Below, piece by piece: positions 1 to 7,900 of a stretch of DNA of 9,609 bases. The notes beneath the pieces were generated by a model. It saw only the letters and a program-made list of their open reading frames with translations. It ran no database searches and was not told where the DNA came from. The stretch is from the NCBI GenBank assembly GCA_937965665.1, contig CALCJE010000160.1, forward strand, positions 1-9,609, written 5' to 3'. The stretch is from an uncultured Bacteroidales bacterium (GTDB lineage: Bacteria; Bacteroidota; Bacteroidia; Bacteroidales; UBA4417). The first letter of the stretch is position 1, and every line of letters begins with the position of its first letter. A program made the translations under genes and the position numbers.

Positions 1-551
1 ATGGAGCAGGAACAGCATCGCATTTTGGCTTAACCAAAGAAGTTGACCTCACCATGGGGACTTTTTCGAAATCGCTGGCTTCGTTGGGCGGATTTATTGC
101 TGCCGATAAAGACACGATCAATTACCTGAAACACAATTCGCGTTCCCTTATTTTCAGTGCCAGCATGACCCCTTCGTCGGCTGCAACCGTTTTAGCCGCA
201 CTCGATATTATGGAATCGGAACCTGAGCGGATTGCCCATCTCTGGGACCTGACTCATTATGCTAAAAAAGCATTTATCGATCTTGGATTCGATACCGGTA
301 AAACCGAATCACCCATTATCCCGCTGTTTATCAGGGATGAGCTTGCAGCGCTTCAAATGACCAGGATGCTGCTCAACGATGGTGTTTTTGTGAATCCTGT
401 TGTATCGCCCGGGGTACCTAAAGAAGACAGCCTGATCCGTTTTTCGCTGATGGCCACACACACTTTTGAACAGCTGGATATTGCCATTGACAAAATTGCA
501 AAAGCTGCTGTTAAATTAGGTGTTTTAGCCGCTGAATCAGTAATAAAATAA
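1..551 (+). CDS. spt: Serine palmitoyltransferase-like PLP-dependent alpha-oxoamine synthase, C-terminal half (5' partial)
   Basis: This is the end of a fold-type I PLP enzyme of the alpha-oxoamine synthase family (serine palmitoyltransferase, KBL, 8-amino-7-oxononanoate synthase). Such enzymes condense an acyl-CoA with an amino acid in the cytoplasm. The frame is open from base 3, upstream of the ATG at 54, and reads GAGTASHFGL, a glycine-rich stretch that precedes the active site in this family. The true start is therefore outside the window. About 182 residues are present of a usual length near 395. The PLP-binding lysine is in GTFSKSLAS (Lys codon 69-71), followed by LGGFIAADKD and then RSLIFSASMTP, the conserved R-x-x-IFS segment. 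The C-terminal segments ESPIIPLFI, DGVFVNPVVSP and LIRFSLMATHT match what I recall of Bacteroides serine palmitoyltransferase better than KBL or BioF. The family is certain; the serine/palmitoyl-CoA specificity is inferred. An SDR gene follows after 29 bp, which fits sphingoid-base synthesis. Confidence 0.85.
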   Translation, partial: GAGTASHFGLTKEVDLTMGTFSKSLASLGGFIAADKDTINYLKHNSRSLIFSASMTPSSAATVLAALDIMESEPERIAHLWDLTHYAKKAFIDLGFDTGKTESPIIPLFIRDELAALQMTRMLLNDGVFVNPVVSPGVPKEDSLIRFSLMATHTFEQLDIAIDKIAKAAVKLGVLAAESVIK

Positions 552-580
552 GCAATTCACACTGCTTAATCTTTACAACC

Positions 581-1387
581 TTGCAAAAAGTTATTCTTAT
601 AACAGGCATCTCGACCGGTTTTGGCAGAAAAACTGCCGAAATGCTGGCCGAAAGAGGTCATATTGTATATGGCACTGTACGGAAACAAACAGAAGTAAAG
701 CCGGGCATTAACGTTCTGACGATGGATCTTACGGATCAGAAATCGGTACAGCTTGCCGTTGATCAGGTTATTCAGAAAGAAGGCCGCATTGATGTATTAA
801 TCAATAATGCCGGTGTGCATACCGGTGGAGCCATCGAAACAACCACACTCGAAAATGCACGACTCCAGCTGGATACCAATATCATGGGGCTGGTGTACAT
901 GCTTCGCGAAGTATTACCCATTATGCGGAAGCAGAAACAGGGCACGCTGATCAATTTCAGTTCTATCGGCGGATTGATGGGCCTTCCTTTCCAGGGATTT
1001 TATTCGGCCAGCAAATTTGCGATTGAAGGATTAAGCGAAGCATTGCGCATGGAACTCCGGCAATTCAATATAAAAGTAGTGCTGATCAACCCGGGTGATT
1101 TTCATACCAACAATACAGCCAACCGCCGTAATTTCCTGGCAAACAGTGCTGATGATCCGTATGCAGCACAATTCCAAAAATCGCTTGCTATCATCGAAAA
1201 AGATGAAACCCATGGCTGGCCACCGGAAGTGCTGGCCCGTAAACTGGTGAAAATAGCAGAAGCTAAAAATCCATGCCACCGGTATGTGATAGCTTCGGCC
1301 GAACAAAAACTGGCGGTGTTGCTCAAGCGCATCCTGCCATCAGCCTGGTTTATGAAAATCCTGGCACCACATTACGGAATTAAGTAG
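581..1387 (+). CDS. Short-chain dehydrogenase/reductase, candidate 3-ketosphinganine reductase
   Basis: This is a 268-residue classical SDR with a Rossmann fold, expected to use NAD(P)H in the cytoplasm. Visible motifs are the cofactor loop TGISTGFG (residues 8-15), NNAG (75-78), the active-site Asn in DTN (100), catalytic Ser in NFSS (127-128), and YSASK with Tyr141 and Lys145, followed by PGDF. All catalytic residues are present. The start is a TTG at 581: it places the first beta strand (KVILITG) directly at the N terminus as the fold requires, and no ATG fits. No Shine-Dalgarno is visible, as is usual in Bacteroidota. The C-terminal extension (LLKRILPSAWFMKILAPHY) is amphipathic and could contact membrane. 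The gene lies 29 bp after the serine palmitoyltransferase-like gene, probably in one operon, so reduction of 3-ketosphinganine to sphinganine is the leading guess. A generic ketone or aldehyde reductase cannot be excluded from sequence. Confidence 0.88.
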   Translation: MQKVILITGISTGFGRKTAEMLAERGHIVYGTVRKQTEVKPGINVLTMDLTDQKSVQLAVDQVIQKEGRIDVLINNAGVHTGGAIETTTLENARLQLDTNIMGLVYMLREVLPIMRKQKQGTLINFSSIGGLMGLPFQGFYSASKFAIEGLSEALRMELRQFNIKVVLINPGDFHTNNTANRRNFLANSADDPYAAQFQKSLAIIEKDETHGWPPEVLARKLVKIAEAKNPCHRYVIASAEQKLAVLLKRILPSAWFMKILAPHYGIK

Positions 1388-1437
1388 CTGCCTGCCAAAT
1401 TCCAGTCCTCACAAAATTCTTTTTTTTTGCTTTTACT

Positions 1438-1470
1438 GCCCGGCCCTTTCCGGTCGGGCTTAATCATTTT
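1438..1470 (+). terminator. Probable terminator after the SDR gene
   Basis: An 8-bp stem pairs GCCCGGCC (1438-1445) with GGTCGGGC (1452-1459), with one G-T wobble and a 6-base loop. It is followed by TTAATCATTTT, which is only moderately T-rich. It lies about 50 bp past the SDR stop codon. A run of nine T residues lies just before the stem rather than after it, so the signal is not textbook. On the opposite strand the stem is followed by A residues, which favours the + direction. Confidence 0.5.
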
Positions 1471-1563
1471 GAGCAAGCCCGCAACAAACGAACCAGATAT
1501 CGCAATATGCTGTTTTACAGCAGATAAGCATAATAAAAATATCGGCTGAAAAATAAATTCCTG

Positions 1564-1594
1564 TTGCTTTCAGGCTCAAAATGTTGTACCTTTA
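1564..1594 (+). promoter_or_regulatory. Candidate Bacteroidota-type promoter upstream of the GH57-hemerythrin unit
   Basis: A TTG at 1564-1566 (-33 element) is followed, after 20 bases, by TACCTTTA at 1587-1594. This matches the Bacteroidota -7 consensus TAnnTTTG in all but the last base. Transcription would begin near 1601 and run toward the GH57 start at 2073. It is the best match in this gap. The call rests on a short motif and has no experimental support. Confidence 0.45.
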
Positions 1595-1696
1595 TAGGAC
1601 TGAAATATCAAAAAAAAATTAGTACTATCATGTACTTAAATCCTTTCGCTGCTCTTATACGAATTGAGTTAACGCCCCAAATTGCTGGAGGGATTA

Positions 1697-1954
1697 ATGA
1701 TGAATGCAATGGAACAAAGAAATATTGTAAAGCCCGGGCAGAAATGGGCCCAGGTTTATTACGGTGTTCCTGTTGATACATCGCACAAGCAAATTGCCAC
1801 TTATTTTCACCACTACCATGCCTGCCTTACTGCGAAACCGTGCCAAAGCATGTTTTTGCATGGCATACTGTACGTATTACACGTGGGGAATGAGCATCCC
1901 GATCAAATTCCTTGTCCTGGAATGCCATACAATGCCACATTGGAATTGCCATGA
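1697..1954 (+). CDS. Doubtful small ORF, His-rich hypothetical protein (85 residues)
   Basis: This ORF has tandem in-frame ATGs at 1697 and 1700. A GGAGGG at 1687-1692 lies 7 bases before the second ATG, an unusually good Shine-Dalgarno for a genome whose other genes here lack one. The product begins MMNAMEQRNIVKPGQKW. It has seven His and three Cys, clustered in segments such as ATYFHHYHACL and IPCPGMPY. No signal peptide, clear membrane span or known domain is recognised. It sits inside the presumed leader of the GH57 gene. It could be a real small protein, a leader ORF, a decayed gene fragment, or chance: two other short ORFs overlap it in other frames, which weakens the case. Confidence 0.25.
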   Translation: MMNAMEQRNIVKPGQKWAQVYYGVPVDTSHKQIATYFHHYHACLTAKPCQSMFLHGILYVLHVGNEHPDQIPCPGMPYNATLELP

Positions 1955-2072
1955 AAACCTGCATACGAACAACTGGTTACACTAAACCAATTGAAGTTAA
2001 AACAAGCCTAATGTTGACGACCAAAACGAATCATTTAACAAGAACACAACGACCAACATAATCAACCCGGGA

Positions 2073-3356
2073 ATGAAAGCACGACATAAACAAAAGCTTT
2101 GTTTATTTTTCCACGTTCATCAGCCATACCGGCTGAAAACGTACCGCTTTTTCAATATCGGGGTTGATCATGACTATTATGATGAGGTGAGGAACAGGCA
2201 TATGATAAAGCGGGTAGTGCACAACAGCTATTTGCCGGCAAATGATCTTTTGATGTACCTGATCAGAACATTTGGTGACGCTTTCAGGGTAACCTTCGGG
2301 ATCAGCGGAATGGCACTCGAGCAGTTTGAAATGTATACGCCCTGGATGATTGACAGTTTCAGAAAGTTATTTGAAACGGGCAATGTTGAATTTGTATCAG
2401 AGCCTTACTCATTTTCGCTCGCTATGCTTGGTCACGCCGAAGAATACGCCCGGCAACTCGAACAACATCAGCAAAAATTGCTGCAACTGTTTGGATGCAA
2501 GCCCAAGGCCCTGATGCATACGAATATGATCTATTCAAATGATCTGGCATACTTTGCACATCAAGCAAGCCTGCAAACCATAGTAACCGAAGGATCGAAG
2601 CATATTCCTTACGGGTTAAGTGCAAATAAAACTTATACATGCTGCAAGTTCCCGGGCATCAGGTTGTTACTTCGCAATAGCCAGTTGAGCGACGACATTT
2701 GTTATAATTTCTCCGAAAAAGAATGGTGTGAGTGGCCTCTTACGGCCGAAAAATTTTCTTCATGGCTCAATGCGTTGGATTACACCGAAGATGTCGTAAA
2801 TTTGTTTTTAGACTATGCCGCATTGGGTGAATACCAGCATACAAAAACAGGCATTTTCGATTTTTTTGAAGCTTTTATTTCCGAAACCATTCGTGATCAT
2901 AAACGGTTATTCAGCACGGTGTCGGAAGTATCAGAAACCATAAAACCCGCCGGGGCCCTTGATATCAATGATGTGGTCTCCTGGGCTGATAGAGAAAAAG
3001 ACCTAAGTGCCTGGCTTGGAAATGATATACAGCAGGACGCATATAACTGCCTCTATTCAATAGCCGAAGCCATGAGGCAATGCAAAGACGAAGCCCTGCT
3101 GAGGGATTGGAACAGGCTGCAAACCTGTGACCATTTTTACTACATGAGTACCAAAAATACCAGTGACTATAATTCGCACCAGTATTTCAGCCCGTACAGC
3201 TCTCCATACGAAGCTTTTGTGAATTACATGAATATACTTACCGACTTCATTATTCGCGTGGATAATTACACAGGCCGGTTATCAGAACAAAGAATCCCCC
3301 TGTTTTTACATGATGATCATGAAGTCAGTTTAGCATACCGGTTAGCAACCATTTAA
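2073..3356 (+). CDS. GH57 alpha-amylase-like protein with degenerate active site (probable pseudoenzyme)
   Basis: This is a 427-residue cytoplasmic protein of glycoside hydrolase family 57, with no signal peptide. The family signature HVHQPYR is at residues 14-20. The second conserved region GISGMALEQFEMY (76-88) and the fifth, SWADREKDLSAWLGND (303-318), are intact. The catalytic positions are changed. The nucleophile region, normally like RNTELIY, reads MHTNMIY (148-154), so Asn151 (AAT, 2523-2525) stands where the nucleophile Glu should be. The acid/base region, normally DYETFGEH, reads DYAALGEY (247-254): the Asp is kept, but the Glu, Thr, Phe and His are lost. Length and the C-terminal SPYEAFVNYMNILTDF segment are family-typical, so this is not a truncated gene. 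GH57 alpha-amylase-like proteins lacking catalytic residues are known in Bacteroidota; I infer loss of hydrolysis, possibly with glucan binding retained. The hemerythrin gene begins 11 bp downstream, so the two are probably co-transcribed. Confidence 0.9.
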   Translation: MKARHKQKLCLFFHVHQPYRLKTYRFFNIGVDHDYYDEVRNRHMIKRVVHNSYLPANDLLMYLIRTFGDAFRVTFGISGMALEQFEMYTPWMIDSFRKLFETGNVEFVSEPYSFSLAMLGHAEEYARQLEQHQQKLLQLFGCKPKALMHTNMIYSNDLAYFAHQASLQTIVTEGSKHIPYGLSANKTYTCCKFPGIRLLLRNSQLSDDICYNFSEKEWCEWPLTAEKFSSWLNALDYTEDVVNLFLDYAALGEYQHTKTGIFDFFEAFISETIRDHKRLFSTVSEVSETIKPAGALDINDVVSWADREKDLSAWLGNDIQQDAYNCLYSIAEAMRQCKDEALLRDWNRLQTCDHFYYMSTKNTSDYNSHQYFSPYSSPYEAFVNYMNILTDFIIRVDNYTGRLSEQRIPLFLHDDHEVSLAYRLATI

Positions 3357-3367
3357 ATCTGAAAGAC

Positions 3368-3940
3368 ATGAATCCAGTTTTCGACCTAAAAGCAGAGCAC
3401 GATGCCATGGAAATTATACTCATGGCTATGAAAAAACGTGCGGTAGATATGCGTTATGACCGCCAGGTAGATTTGTTCCGGATCGGACAGATCATAGATT
3501 TTCTGAAGACGTATAATGAAAACTGCCATCATCTTAAGGAGGAAAAATACCTGTTTCCTGCTTTACTGGAATATGATATTCCGTGGTCGGAAGATACCAT
3601 TTATCACCTGGTAAACGAGCACCAGACGGCACATTGTTACCTGAATGAAATAGAAGATAAAATGCACAACTACCTTTCGGGGAAAGCCCGCAACTTCGAT
3701 GAGCTCTCGTTCAGCATGCTACAGTACATTATGCTTGAAGAAAATCACATAAAAACAGAAAACGAAGTTTTGCTTCCCCTGGCAGGCAAGTATTTTGACA
3801 AGCAGAAACAGGATTCAGTTACTATAAAATTTAAAACCGTCCAAAATTCAGAAGTCAGCCATTTAAAGCACCTTGAATTTTACATCCTGCTTTCCAAACT
3901 GTATACTGAAAACAAGAAATCCTTTGCCGAAAATTACTGA
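3368..3940 (+). CDS. Hemerythrin-like (HHE) metal-binding protein
   Basis: This is a 190-residue soluble four-helix-bundle protein of the hemerythrin/HHE family, which binds a di-iron centre and typically O2, NO or peroxide-related ligands. Candidate iron ligands occur in the expected order: His11 (AEHDAM), His54/His55 with Glu58/Glu59 (ENCHHLKEEKYLFP), His85 and His89 (NEHQTAH), and His127 with Glu131 (EENHIKTENEVLLP). The domain ends near residue 145. The remaining 45 residues (KQDSVTIKF to the end) are Lys-rich and not recognised. The ATG at 3368 is 11 bp after the GH57 stop and the next convincing segment starts immediately, so this start is secure. Pairing with an amylase-like gene is odd; redox or oxygen sensing linked to carbon storage is a guess. 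RIC/YtfE-type repair proteins share this fold but carry an N-terminal Cys motif that is not seen here. Confidence 0.88.
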   Translation: MNPVFDLKAEHDAMEIILMAMKKRAVDMRYDRQVDLFRIGQIIDFLKTYNENCHHLKEEKYLFPALLEYDIPWSEDTIYHLVNEHQTAHCYLNEIEDKMHNYLSGKARNFDELSFSMLQYIMLEENHIKTENEVLLPLAGKYFDKQKQDSVTIKFKTVQNSEVSHLKHLEFYILLSKLYTENKKSFAENY

Positions 3941-4015
3941 ATCACGTGATCAGCATCCCTGATTTCGCGGCAGCGATACTACAACCAATCAATTGTTATG
4001 CACATTGGCAGGCAC

Positions 4016-4049
4016 AAAAAAAAGCGGGTCTCGAATAGGGACCCGCTTT
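4016..4049 (-). terminator. Strong intrinsic terminator of fabG, probably bidirectional
   Basis: A perfect 10-bp stem pairs AAAGCGGGTC (4021-4030) with GACCCGCTTT (4040-4049) around a 9-base loop. On the minus strand the stem runs straight into eight T residues (A8 at 4016-4023 on the + strand), a classic rho-independent terminator about 20 bp past the fabG stop codon. For the convergent hemerythrin transcript the same stem is followed by CAATTTATATT, which is weaker but usable. Confidence 0.88.
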
Positions 4050-4070
4050 CAATTTATATTCACTAAAAAA

Positions 4071-4817
4071 CTAGGTGCTCATACCACCGCAAACGCTGAG
4101 TACTTGCCCTGTAACATAAGCTGACAGGTCGGATGCAAAGAATATACAAGCCTTTGCAACATCCTCGGGTTTACCACCACGGCGAAGCGGGATTTGTGCA
4201 GCCCACTGTGTACGAACTTCTTCCGATAATTTTGCTGTCATCTCGGTTTCAATGTAGCCGGGGGCAATTGCATTGCAACGAATATTGCGGGAACCTAATT
4301 CCTGGGCAATAGATTTCGTAAAACCAATTAAACCTGCTTTTGATGCCGAATAATTTGACTGTCCGCCATTACCGTTAACGCCTACAACCGAACTCATATT
4401 GATAATGGAGCCCGAACGCTGTTTGAGCATGTATTTCTGAACAGCCTTGGTGAGGTTGAATACCGATTTGAGGTTCACCTTGATCACCAGGTCCCAGTCT
4501 GCTTCCATCATACGCATGAGGAGATTATCGCGGGTAATACCAGCGTTGTTCACCAGGATATCAATACGGCCGAATTCCTTTGCAACTTCATCAACCATAC
4601 GTTCGCTGTCTTCAAAAGAACTTGCATCAGATGCATAGCCCATAGCTTTTACGCCTAAAGCCTGGATTTCCTTTTCGGTAGCTTCCATCATTTCGTCGCG
4701 ACGCATATCCGTAAATGCTACAGAAGCGCCTTCCTGAGCAAAAGCCAGGGCTATAGCTTTGCCAATACCCCGGGATGCACCGGTTATCAAGGCTACTTTT
4801 CCATCGAGTAGTTTCAT
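4071..4817 (-). CDS. fabG: 3-oxoacyl-[acyl-carrier-protein] reductase FabG
   Basis: This 248-residue SDR reduces 3-oxoacyl-ACP with NADPH in the fatty-acid elongation cycle, in the cytoplasm. It shows TGASRGIG (12-19), NNAG (90-93), Asn115 in KVNLKSVF, Ser142/143 in NMSSVVG, YSASK with Tyr156 and Lys160, and the FabG-type segments AGITRDNLLMRM, NAIAPGYIETEMT and a C-terminal CGGM. Length and all four catalytic residues are standard for FabG. It lies 137 bp after the synthase-phosphorylase gene on the same strand, far enough for separate transcription, though I found no convincing -7 box in the gap. It ends at a strong terminator. No other fatty-acid genes (acpP, fabF) are next to it, so a different ketoreductase role in the same SDR subgroup remains possible. 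Confidence 0.9.
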   Translation of the reverse strand: MKLLDGKVALITGASRGIGKAIALAFAQEGASVAFTDMRRDEMMEATEKEIQALGVKAMGYASDASSFEDSERMVDEVAKEFGRIDILVNNAGITRDNLLMRMMEADWDLVIKVNLKSVFNLTKAVQKYMLKQRSGSIINMSSVVGVNGNGGQSNYSASKAGLIGFTKSIAQELGSRNIRCNAIAPGYIETEMTAKLSEEVRTQWAAQIPLRRGGKPEDVAKACIFFASDLSAYVTGQVLSVCGGMST

Positions 4818-4954
4818 ATTTTATTTGTTATGGTTTATTAAAATTCATTTACGTTTAAAGATCGACAGGCATTTCCCAATCAGCCTGTAGTTACTTCCGG
4901 AAACGGGTATTTAACTTTCTTTATATTGACCTGGCAAATACCTCAGGCTGGTTA
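4818..4954 (-). other. Gap between synthase-phosphorylase and fabG, with a weak stem-loop at 4865-4888
   Basis: A 6-bp inverted repeat ACAGGC (4865-4870) / GCCTGT (4883-4888) encloses 12 bases. On the minus strand it is followed by CGATCTTTAAACG, which is not a proper T-tract. It may be an inefficient terminator or attenuator between the two genes. The fabG ATG is preceded on its own strand by an A/T-rich stretch without Shine-Dalgarno. Confidence 0.25.
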
Positions 4955-7900
4955 TCAGGCCCACTTCACCAGGTTAAAATCCATGCGGTGTGGCAACAAT
5001 GGATTTTTGGGTGTGATCCGGAAAGCAAAGTCGAATACACCGGCCAATGCAGTTTCCACCTCAAGGGTAAAATAGGCAAGATTGCCGTCAACTTTAGCCA
5101 GGCTCAACTCACGAATTGACTGGGGTTCAACCATCTGGTCGTTCACTTTTTGACCCGATACCATTTCAATCCGGATATCATCGGGAGCAACATCGCCCAG
5201 ACTCAGTACCAGTTCAGCTTTAAAAATATCGCCAAGTTTCAGTTCTTCATTGGTAGCATCGGGATAAATTACATCCACAACCTCGATTCCATTCCAGTTG
5301 CGGATCATCCGGAATTTCCACGATGCAAGGCTTCGTAATACAGCATGGTCATCGTCCTTCAGCAATGCAAACCTGTCGGCAAGCTTGTGATAATATCTTT
5401 CGTAATAATCATCGAGCTGGCGTTTCATGGTAAAATGAGGTGCAATACCCGATATGGTGTTTTTAACATATTTCACCCAGCTATGCGGAACCCCGTCGTC
5501 ATTGCGGTCGTAGAAGGCCGGAATAATCTCATCCTCCAGTATATTATAGATGGTTTCGGCATCCAGCTCATCCTGAAACTGCTGATTCTCGTAAGTACGC
5601 TCTTCTTTCAGTGCCCAGCCTGCATCTTCGCGGTAGCCTTCGGCCCACCAGCCATCGAGAACGCTGAAATTAACAACACCATTCATCACTGCCTTTTCGC
5701 CACTGGTGCCGCTGGCTTCCAGCGGGCGGGTAGGTGTATTGAGCCATATATCCACACCCTGAACCAGTTTGCGGGCCATGGCCATGTTGTAGTTTTCGAG
5801 GAACACAATTTTGCTGACAAACTGTGGCATTCGCGAAACCTCCACAATCCGTTTTATCAAATCGGCACCTGCTTTGTCGGCAGGATGTGCCTTGCCTGCA
5901 AATACAAACTGAACCGGTCTTTCTGTATTTCCGAGTATCTGTGCCAGGCGTTCAATATTCGAAAACAACAGGTGAGCCCGTTTGTAAGTTGCAAAACGCC
6001 TTGCAAAACCAATAGTTAGTGCTTTATCATCGAGTGATTCAACAACGCGGATAACCTGTTTCGGGTTTTCGGAACTGGTACCCATTGAATCGGAAAGACT
6101 CTTTTTGATATAGCTGATCAGTTCACTCCTGAGGTCTTCCCTGATTTGCCAGATGCGTTCATCGGGAACATTATGTATTTTCTTCCAGAAATCAGGATTT
6201 GACTGATCATTAAGGTAATTGGCTCCAAATTCCTGTTTGTACAGTTTTTTCCATTTGGCGTTGGCCCAGGTGGGCAGATGCACTCCATTGGTAACATAAC
6301 CAATATGAATTTCATTTTCATAAAATCCGCTGTACATTCCCTTGAACATTTCCCTGCTTACCCTGCCGTGAATTCTGCTCACGCCGTTCATTTCCTGCGA
6401 AAGCTTGGCTGCCAGCACACTCATGGAGAATTTCTGATCGTTGCGGTTTTCCACATAGCGGCCCAGGTTCATGAACGTATTCCACGAAATATTTAAACGA
6501 ACTGCATAATGCGGAATATAGGTACGCAGCAGTTCCTCGGTGAATGCATCGTGTCCGGCCGGAACCGGGGTATGGGTTGTAAACAGGGTTGATGATCGCA
6601 CCAGTTCAATAGCCTGCAGGAATGATAACTGGTGATTTTGCACGTAAGTACGCAGCCGCTCTATACCAATAAAGGCGGCATGTCCTTCATTGCAATGGTA
6701 CAGGTTGGGTTCGATGCCAATGGCCTCGAGGGTACGAATACCGCCTACACCCAGCAGAAGTTCCTGTTTGAAACGATTTTCGAGGTCGCCTCCATACAAT
6801 TGATGCGTTACAAACCGATCGGCTTCGGAGTTTTCTTCAATATCGGCATCAAGGAGGTACAAGGGCACGCGGCCAACATCCAATTGCCACACTTTAGCAT
6901 GCAAAACTCGTCCGGGCAGGGAAACGCCGATCATGATCCATTCGCCATTGGCATTCCGAACCGGTTTTACCGGCAAGTGGGTAAATTTCTGCGGGTAATA
7001 TTGCGGAACCTGTTCGCCATAAGGTGAAAGGGTTTGTTTAAAATATCCATAACGGTATAAGAGCCCGATGCCTACCATATCGGCATTTGAATCAGAGGCT
7101 TCTTTCAGGTAATCACCTGCCAGTACGCCCAATCCGCCCGAATATATCTGAACGCTTTCGTGCAGACCAAACTCCATGCTGAAATAGGCAATTTTAGGCC
7201 CTTTCTTTTCAGCGGCTTTCGCCATATAGGCATTAAAATCAGTCATTACAGATTGCAGACGCGACATAAAGTCAGCATTTTTTTCCAGTGCCTGTAACTG
7301 ACTGAACGACAACGATTCAAGTAATGATATCGGATTGTGATCCGAAAACTCCCAATGTGCCGGATCAATCATCCGCAATAAGTCGGTAGCTTCGGTGTTC
7401 CAGCACCAATACAGGTTACGGCTCAGTTCGAGCAGTCCATTGAGCGATTCGGGAAATGAATGACTAACACGCATTTTGCGCCACTCGGGATGCGATACTT
7501 TGTCGCCGTTGGTACTCAGAATGGTTTCGGCCTGGCGTTTATCGCGGTATAGATCGGAACGATCAGAAACTTTTTCGAGTGCCAAAGCATAAGCTTGTTT
7601 ATAATTTACCTGAAGATTACTCCAGAGAGCAGTATGTGCTAATTTAATTGCTGCAGCTGAAAGCTCGGCTTTGCGGGTTTCCGACATTTTTTCGTATGAC
7701 AATATAACTGAAACCATCGAATTGACAACGGATTCATTGTTTTCGTCGTTACGATCGATTACTGTAATGCCAGCATCCATATTCAGGCTTCTTACCCATA
7801 GTCCGAATCCGGCAAGCGTAGTGGTGATGGTAGGAACTCCGAACACGAGGCTTTCGAGCGGTGTATATCCCCAGGGTTCGTAATACGAGGGAAAAACTGA

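Larger units (their letters stand above)
1388..2072. other. Long intergenic region (685 bp) between the sphingoid-base pair and the GH57 gene
   Basis: The region holds the hairpin at 1438-1459, a candidate promoter at 1564-1594 and a doubtful ORF at 1697-1954, which are listed separately. Everything else looks non-coding. The part from about 1830 to 1960 has an excess of short TGCCA/TGGCA words, but none forms a stem longer than about 4-5 bp. I see no tRNA, riboswitch or mobile-element ends. If the promoter call is right, most of this stretch is a leader of about 470 nt in front of the GH57-hemerythrin unit. Confidence 0.5.

Noticed and set aside
54..551. ATG at 54 as the start of the first gene
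   Set aside because: The frame is open upstream to the window edge and encodes conserved family sequence (GAGTASHFGL) before this Met, so the gene is 5' truncated by the window.
1564..1776. 70-residue + strand ORF
   Set aside because: It uses a TTG that coincides with the candidate -33 element, has no recognisable composition or motif, and overlaps a better-supported ORF.
1830..1960. Cluster of TGCCA/TGGCA words resembling repeats
   Set aside because: Spacing is irregular and the arms are 4-5 bp, so they form neither a repeat array nor a stable hairpin.
1764..1985. 73-residue + strand ORF
   Set aside because: It overlaps the ORF at 1697-1954 in another frame, has no ribosome-binding site, and has Cys/Trp/Thr-rich composition typical of a shadow frame.
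3941..3950. Perfect 10-bp palindrome ATCACGTGAT just after the hemerythrin stop codon
   Set aside because: A possible dimeric regulator site, but it lies between convergent genes, occurs once in what I scanned, and is short enough to be chance.
5345..6019. 224-residue + strand ORF
   Set aside because: It is antisense to highly conserved phosphorylase coding sequence and shows no domain of its own.
6632..7027. 131-residue + strand ORF
   Set aside because: It is antisense to the phosphorylase half, whose conserved motifs explain the sequence.
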